From: Ptychodera flava | Taxonomy: Eukaryota > Hemichordata > Enteropneusta > Ptychoderidae | Reading direction: 5' to 3' | Length of the DNA: 64,000 bases | NCBI RefSeq assembly: GCF_041260155.1 | Contig: NC_091944.1 | Span: 14,609,772 to 14,673,771 of the forward strand | Shown: positions 58,916 to 64,000 of the stretch, one piece after another | How the letters are laid out: every line of letters begins with the position of its first letter | Position numbering within the stretch: the stretch's first letter is position 1 | Notes under the pieces: generated by a model | The model's input: the letters and a program-made list of their open reading frames with translations, nothing else | Database searches by the model: none | What the model was told of the DNA's origin: nothing | Program-made: the position numbers and the translations under genes

Positions 58916-60213
58916 AGTGGCACTCCCACTTGGTAACATTTTTAAAACACATTTTTTAATGCCAACGGTCGATATTTGACGTGGCGACTGCGCGCGGATC
59001 GCGAGATATCGATAAAACCATGTCCTCAAAAAAGTAAAAGTTTGAATTCCGGTGGCCCACCTAAATTCAGCACTGGGGCCATTGTCAACTAAGCTAAGGA
59101 GTACGAGTCTACGCTGACACTGCTATTCGCTATAAACGTTCAGCACTGGGGCCATTGTCAACTAAGCTAGGGAGTACGAGTCTACGCTGACACTCGCGTC
59201 GGTGATCGGTCATGCCCCATGGGAGAAAGCCGAGTCTTACTGACTCGGCAAAAAAGAAAGGGAAAAGAAAATTTATTGGTTCCACCAGAATTCGTATAGA
59301 TGACTAGTATAGCCGCTGGGAAAACTATCAGGAGCGCCTCGGCATTCTTACCCATTAATAATCGATGCATCGATGGTCTGTGACTCAGTTCTGGTCTCAC
59401 ACAGATTAGCCCTTTCTACACTGGCAGGAACACTGTCTAAATGTTTAGAGTACATTTGACTTGAAAAAACCTACATTTCATGACGGAAACACCCTGGACA
59501 ACCGCGGTCGGCACACCTAAGTATAACACATCTTTGCCTTGCTAAGAGCGCACTGCAAGAATAGCCAACTCGAGTCGACAATGCAATCAGTACAATACAG
59601 TGGCAATGGACATAGAGACAGGATTTCAACATTTTGAAACTTAATATGGCAAAAACTACCTTGACGCAATGATATAAACCTGAACTGTACATTTTCTTGA
59701 ATATTCAAAGTGGAAACATTTTAATGAAACGGAACTTAGTTTTGGCCGACAGGCTGTCTCGGCATTGGCAGAGGACAAAATGTAGTAAAATCAGAGGCGG
59801 CTAATATTTTACAGGTAAAAAAACTGATATCTATGTGGTATTAGTTAAAAATGTAATACAACTGATTGAGAATAATGAAAACGACAAAAACTAAGGAGAA
59901 GTTTGAAAAAACGTACCCGAGGTAAAGGCATAATGCTGTATATAAAGTCTTCGCAGTGGGAGGTAAATTAATTGCGTCGTTCGAATTTATTATGGACTCC
60001 CTAGAATATCGTCAATCAGCACAACAACAAACCTTCGGGGGATTTTGGGTCATAATCAGAAACGATCGTAACTTCGGGATGTGAAAAATACGCTCGGGAA
60101 ATGACATGTTTTTATCGATATCTCGCGATCCGCGCGCAGTCGCCACGTCAAATATCGACCGTTGGCATTAAAATGTGTAACTTTTAAAAATGTTACCAAG
60201 TGGGAGTGCCACT
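58916..60213. mobile_element. TTAA-type TIR element, copy 2 (inverted)
   Basis: 1298 bp. TTAA at 58912-58915 and 60214-60217. TIRs start AGTGGCACTCCCA and match copy 1. The interior near 59940-60110 is the reverse complement of copy 1 near 53640-53800. Contains a short direct duplication (CAGCACTGGGGCCATTGTC at 59070 and 59140). No transposase seen. Confidence 0.85.
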
Positions 60214-60229
60214 TTAATACTTAGACCAT

Positions 60230-61693
60230 CTCTGACAACAATATTTATATGACCCTTAATAATCAGTTGAATATTTGCGTAAAAAATTCTCAAATCATTG
60301 ATCATGAGAGTTCTAGATTTACGTGCCCGGCTTTCTGGAGGTTCACGACACACTTCCACGATGTAACTGAAAATTTTCCGCTGATTACTTACTGAGAATG
60401 TTCCGCAAATTTATGGAAAATTAATAATTATCCCTTTTTCAGACGAATCACAACGTTTTATGTCTATAGACATCGTCGCATTAGTTTTCAAAAAGACGTG
60501 CGAGAAACAAACAATCTGTACCTGCCCTTTGTAAATATGACATTTTAGATATTGTCCAATCAGAACGGCTCTTTTGTCAAGGTTAAAGTAGGTACTAGGT
60601 CATATCAGGTCAAAGCGTCCTCTCCTCAGAACGCGTCGGGGTCATCTGTATTTCTGTTGGTAAACGGAAACATGCTGGCACTCAGTAGTGTATATACTCG
60701 AGAACTGTTCTGTTAAAACGTCGACCGACTTTGTTAGGTAAGTTGCCATAGAAGTTTCAGTATACGAAACATGGGTCGAACATTTTGTTGGCAATAATGC
60801 ACAGCTTCCGGGGTTACACATTCTCTCTTACTCGTTTGTCGGTACTGTGCTTTCGATCCAGCGCCTGCAAATTGAAATGAAACGTTGCAGTCGTATCTTA
60901 GTGAATGCAAAATAAATGTATGTGCAAACGATGGGAGCTATATCTTGGTTTTGACGAAGGGGCAACATTGGCAAGAAGTGGCATGGCCGCCCGAGCACGA
61001 CCACAGACTTGTCACACTTATCACGGACACGAATTGCACGAGTTTTGGAGCTTACAATACGAGACAAACCGCACTTTACTCGATTATTTATTGCTCTGTT
61101 TACCGAATTGAGTAATCCTGCACACCTGGTTTGTGACGTAGGCCCCCTAATGTTGTTTCAATGTATCCTCACAGGCATGCTTAGGAGGTTCGACCCATCA
61201 AACGCCAGTGAAGTCGACACACATACTGTCGAATTTTGCTAGCCCCGTTTCATTACTTTCGAGTCATCAATGGAGTTATTTCCGTCCCAGCCACAATGGT
61301 CGCAATATGCACTTCGCACTCTATGCCAATCCATTTACGGCAAACGTATAGAGTGGTGCATTTATAAATTGTTCGACCTTCTCCTGTTGTAGTAAATATA
61401 TAGCCTGCATGAGTGGTACTGATCGATTGCAATTTACATGTAAACTACAAAGTTACTGTCTGTATACCAGTTATCAAGGCTACGAGATTAATACGATTAT
61501 CGTTGAAATAGCCGCTGGTCAAAATGCCTTAAGCTTACTGATATGTTAGCGTGAAGTTTCATGTTCAAAAAATTAATACAAACTATTATCCTGCATTTTT
61601 CATTTTTTCTTTAAGACAATCGATATTGAGGAACTCTTATGTGGCCTGTGTTTCATGCTTCGCATTTGTTGCCAATGATCAAGCTGCTGGAGG
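60230..61693 (+). promoter_or_regulatory. Upstream region of gene D
   Basis: Shared with gene C (32168-32290 plus 39685-41993) and with 31190-31560. CCAAT box at 60556-60560 in TATTGTCCAATCAGAACGG. It lacks all the insertions seen upstream of gene C, so it is the best guide to the pre-insertion state. Promoter role inferred. Confidence 0.4.
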
Positions 61694-61862
61694 ATGACTG
61701 ATGCGGAAATCTCGAGACAGAAACCTCCTGATGGTGGCTGGGGATGGGTGATTGTTCTTGCGACCTTCGCGATCTTGGCAATTTCAGGCGGCAACGTATA
61801 CTCGATCGGTGTATTGTTTGTAGCGTTTTTAGATGCGTTTGGTAGATCAAAAGCTGACACTT
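61694..61862 (+). CDS. SLC16/MCT-like gene D, exon 1 (partial gene)
   Basis: 169 nt reading MTDAEISRQKPPDGGWGWVI, TM1, ...GRSKADT plus one base; donor gtaagt. Same length and phase as in B and C, and closest to C. An in-frame TGA lies six codons upstream, supporting the start. Tyr36 is present as in B and C. The remaining exons lie beyond the window: the intron end at 63940-64000 aligns with the last bases of gene C intron 1, so exon 2 should begin about 25 bases after the window. Confidence 0.9.
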
Positions 61863-61989
61863 GTAAGTAGACCGAGTTACCTGCTGATTGAAATTTGCAC
61901 AGACACAGCTGATGGTTACTGTCTTCGCTTCTCTGTGAGGACCGACCTACATACCAAAGATTCAGAAAGAGAAGGACAACAGCTATCTG

Positions 61990-63539
61990 GTTTTTGCTCA
62001 CGTGTTGACACACGTGAGCATATGTCGCAGCGATGTCTGTCTGTGTGTGTGTGTGTCTGTGTGTCTGTCTGTCTGTCTGTCTGTCTGTGTACTCAATATC
62101 TCAAAAAACGGCTCATGAGATCAGAATAAAATCTGGTAAATAGATTTAGTTTGCAAATGGCAAGAACTGATTAGTTTTTGGTGGGTGTGGCTTGCTTACT
62201 TTTTGCTCATTTGCATAATTAATAATTTTAGAAAAAACTGATATATATTGACAACGACTGCGCACAATTTGATGAGATTCGCTACAAATGTTGATCACAC
62301 CAAGATATATCAGCTTTGAAAGATATTAAGGGGTGACGTAAAAGATAATTACTAATTTGCATGTTTAATGAAATTTCCTAATTAGGAGTATATATCTGAA
62401 TTTACTCGATCACAATTGACGAAACTTTGTATGCATATTGAAGATACTATGATTTAACCTATTGAAAGTCATTAAGCATTTTTACTTCATCCAAATCCAA
62501 ATTTGCATAATTAATGAATTTTTGAAATTAAAGATATATCATTTGAAGTTACATGACCAAAATTGATGAAACCTGCTATGTACATTGAAGATACTATGAT
62601 AGAACATTATTAAATGTCATTCAGTATTTTTACATCAGCCAATTCCTAATTTGCATATTTTATGAACTTTCCTAATTAGGGGTATTTATCTGAATTGACG
62701 AGACCAAAGTTGATGAAACTGGCTATGTACATTAGAGATACTATGAAACATTATTGAAAGTCACTAAGCATTTGAACTTAAGCCAATTCCTTATTTGCAT
62801 GTTTAATGAACTTTCATAATCAGGGATATTTATCTGTATTGACTAACCAAAGTTGACAAAACTTGCTATGTACATTAAAGATGCTACGATACTACATTAT
62901 TGAAAGTCATTGACCATTTTTACTTCATCCAGCTCCTAATTTGCATAATGAATTTTTGAAATTAGGGATATATATTTGAATTTACATGACCAAAATTGAT
63001 GAAACTTGCTATGTACATTAAAGATACTATTATGTAGGCTAACATTATTGAAAGGCATTAAGCATTTTTGCTTCAGCCAATTCCTAATTTGTGTATTTAA
63101 TTAACTTTCCTAATTAGGGATATATACTTCGATTTATTTGATCAAAGTTGGCATAACATGCTATGTACATTGATGATTATACCAGGTTATACCAATATTG
63201 GAAGTCATTTCGCACTTAAGTTTTCATGTCAGCTAATTTATAGTTTGCATATCTAATGAGCTTTCAAAGTTTGGAATATATAGTTTGAAGGACTTGACCA
63301 AAGGCAATTACACTTGCTATATAAAGTGGTGATACAATGATAGCAGTCAAAGAAATTAATTATTTTTATTTCAGCTAATTACATATTTGAATACTTAATG
63401 ACCTATAGAGTTAATCTGTGGTGAATATTGTTTATTATGTTGATCATAATACTTTCAATGAAGTTGCAAACATGTGGCAAAGGTTCAAATTTACACATAA
63501 CTGCAATATATAATGAAACACGTAAGCATTTACAGTTCA
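61990..63539 (-). mobile_element. Satellite-carrying element in gene D intron 1
   Basis: Absent from gene C intron 1, where AGGCTATCTGTTTTCAATAAG is uninterrupted (near 42282). In D the sequence is split between GCTATCTGG and CATATCTGTTAATAAG; TATCTG occurs on both sides (61984-61989 and 63540-63545), a possible 6-bp target duplication. It begins with a hairpin (GCTCACGTG..CACGTGAGC, 61996-62019), then ATGTCGCAGCGATGTC, a (TG)n/(TGTC)n tract (62033-62088), then the octamer satellite. A related ACACGTAAGC lies near the right end (63519). Confidence 0.7.
62209..63400. repeat. Octamer satellite array 3
   Basis: ATTTGCAT boxes start at 62209, 62355, 62501, 62649, 62793 and 62939, with decayed ones at 63087 and 63243. 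Spacing is 144-148 bp (last interval 156). Monomers also carry TAATGAACTTTCCTAATTAG, TTGATGAAACTTGCTATGTA and CATTGAAGATACTATGAT. Confidence 0.9.
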
Positions 63540-64000
63540 TATCTGTTAATAAGATTCAAAACAACTTTCAATCGCTGCGTGATAATAACGTCTGCCCTGT
63601 TTACTATCGAGAATATTCTTAGCATACTTTAAACAATTTCAAGTGTTGCTTCGGCTTTTTGAAACCGTCGAATCAATTGGGACGCAAGGCAAATTATAAT
63701 GTGTGAATTAAAAAAAAGAATAAAAACAAACCATAGAATAAACAGCTTTGGAATTTCTTGTCGATAAATAAAAACAACGGCGATTATGTAGAAAAAAAAG
63801 CGAAATAGACATATTCACAAAATCATGCTGACCTATATTATGCTAACTAAATCGACGTCATTAACAGACATGGGAATCATATATTGTCATAGTTGGTGCA
63901 AAGGTGCAAATCGTTTTTATCTCAATGAAGTTGTGTCTTCATATTTATTGTCTTTCTCATCCATTGAGTATGTTTGCAACTTTGTATTACTGATAAGTTT

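Overview
The window is animal nuclear DNA. It is AT-rich, has spliced genes with GT-AG introns (donors mostly gtaagt), long introns, and a heavy load of LINE fragments, a tRNA-like SINE, TIR elements, hairpin MITEs, microsatellites and short-monomer satellites. The repeat types suggest a marine invertebrate (deuterostome or lophotrochozoan). The species cannot be fixed from sequence alone, and this placement is an inference.

The only host genes I can support are a tandem array of four SLC16 / monocarboxylate-transporter-like (MCT) genes, all on the + strand. Gene A enters from the left and shows only its last exon (646-794). Gene B is complete in six exons (8474-25975, 476 aa). Gene C is complete in six exons (41994-56666, 474 aa). 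Gene D shows exon 1 (61694-61862), and its exon 2 should start about 25 bases past the window end. Intron phases (1,1,0,1,1) and exon lengths are almost identical in B and C. The proteins carry both MCT signatures: DGGWGW before TM1 and YFK(R)..A.G.A.AG in TM5. They lack the lysine and aspartate that human MCT1 uses for proton-coupled lactate transport, so they are better read as orphan-type SLC16 proteins.

Layout: 1-1020, 3' end of gene A. 1.4-8.3 kb, satellites, MITEs and an inverted-repeat-bounded element. 8.4-26 kb, gene B, whose 11-kb intron 2 holds satellites, a TTAA MITE, a 1-kb foldback element and a dead reverse transcriptase. 26-31 kb, (TA)n tracts with palindromes and a decayed 145-150-bp satellite. 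31-32.3 kb and 39.7-42 kb, upstream region of gene C, split by a 7.4-kb LINE that was itself hit by a SINE and by a 4.1-kb TIR transposon. 42-56.7 kb, gene C, whose intron 1 was enlarged by a 7.7-kb Helentron-like composite. 56.8-60.2 kb, LINE remnants and a TTAA element. 60.2-64 kb, upstream region, exon 1 and intron 1 of gene D.

The most informative feature is that genes C and D are recent duplicates, so each serves as an empty-site control for the other. Aligning them by eye gives insertion junctions for at least six elements. Two are repeat carriers that share a layout of terminal hairpin, microsatellite and internal tandem satellite. One of these has the asymmetric inverted repeats and 3' hairpin expected of Helentron-type rolling-circle elements, and inserted without a target-site duplication. 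Their satellite monomers carry transcription-factor-like motifs: the ATTTGCAT octamer every ~146 bp in one family, and an E-box plus DR1 every ~228 bp in another.
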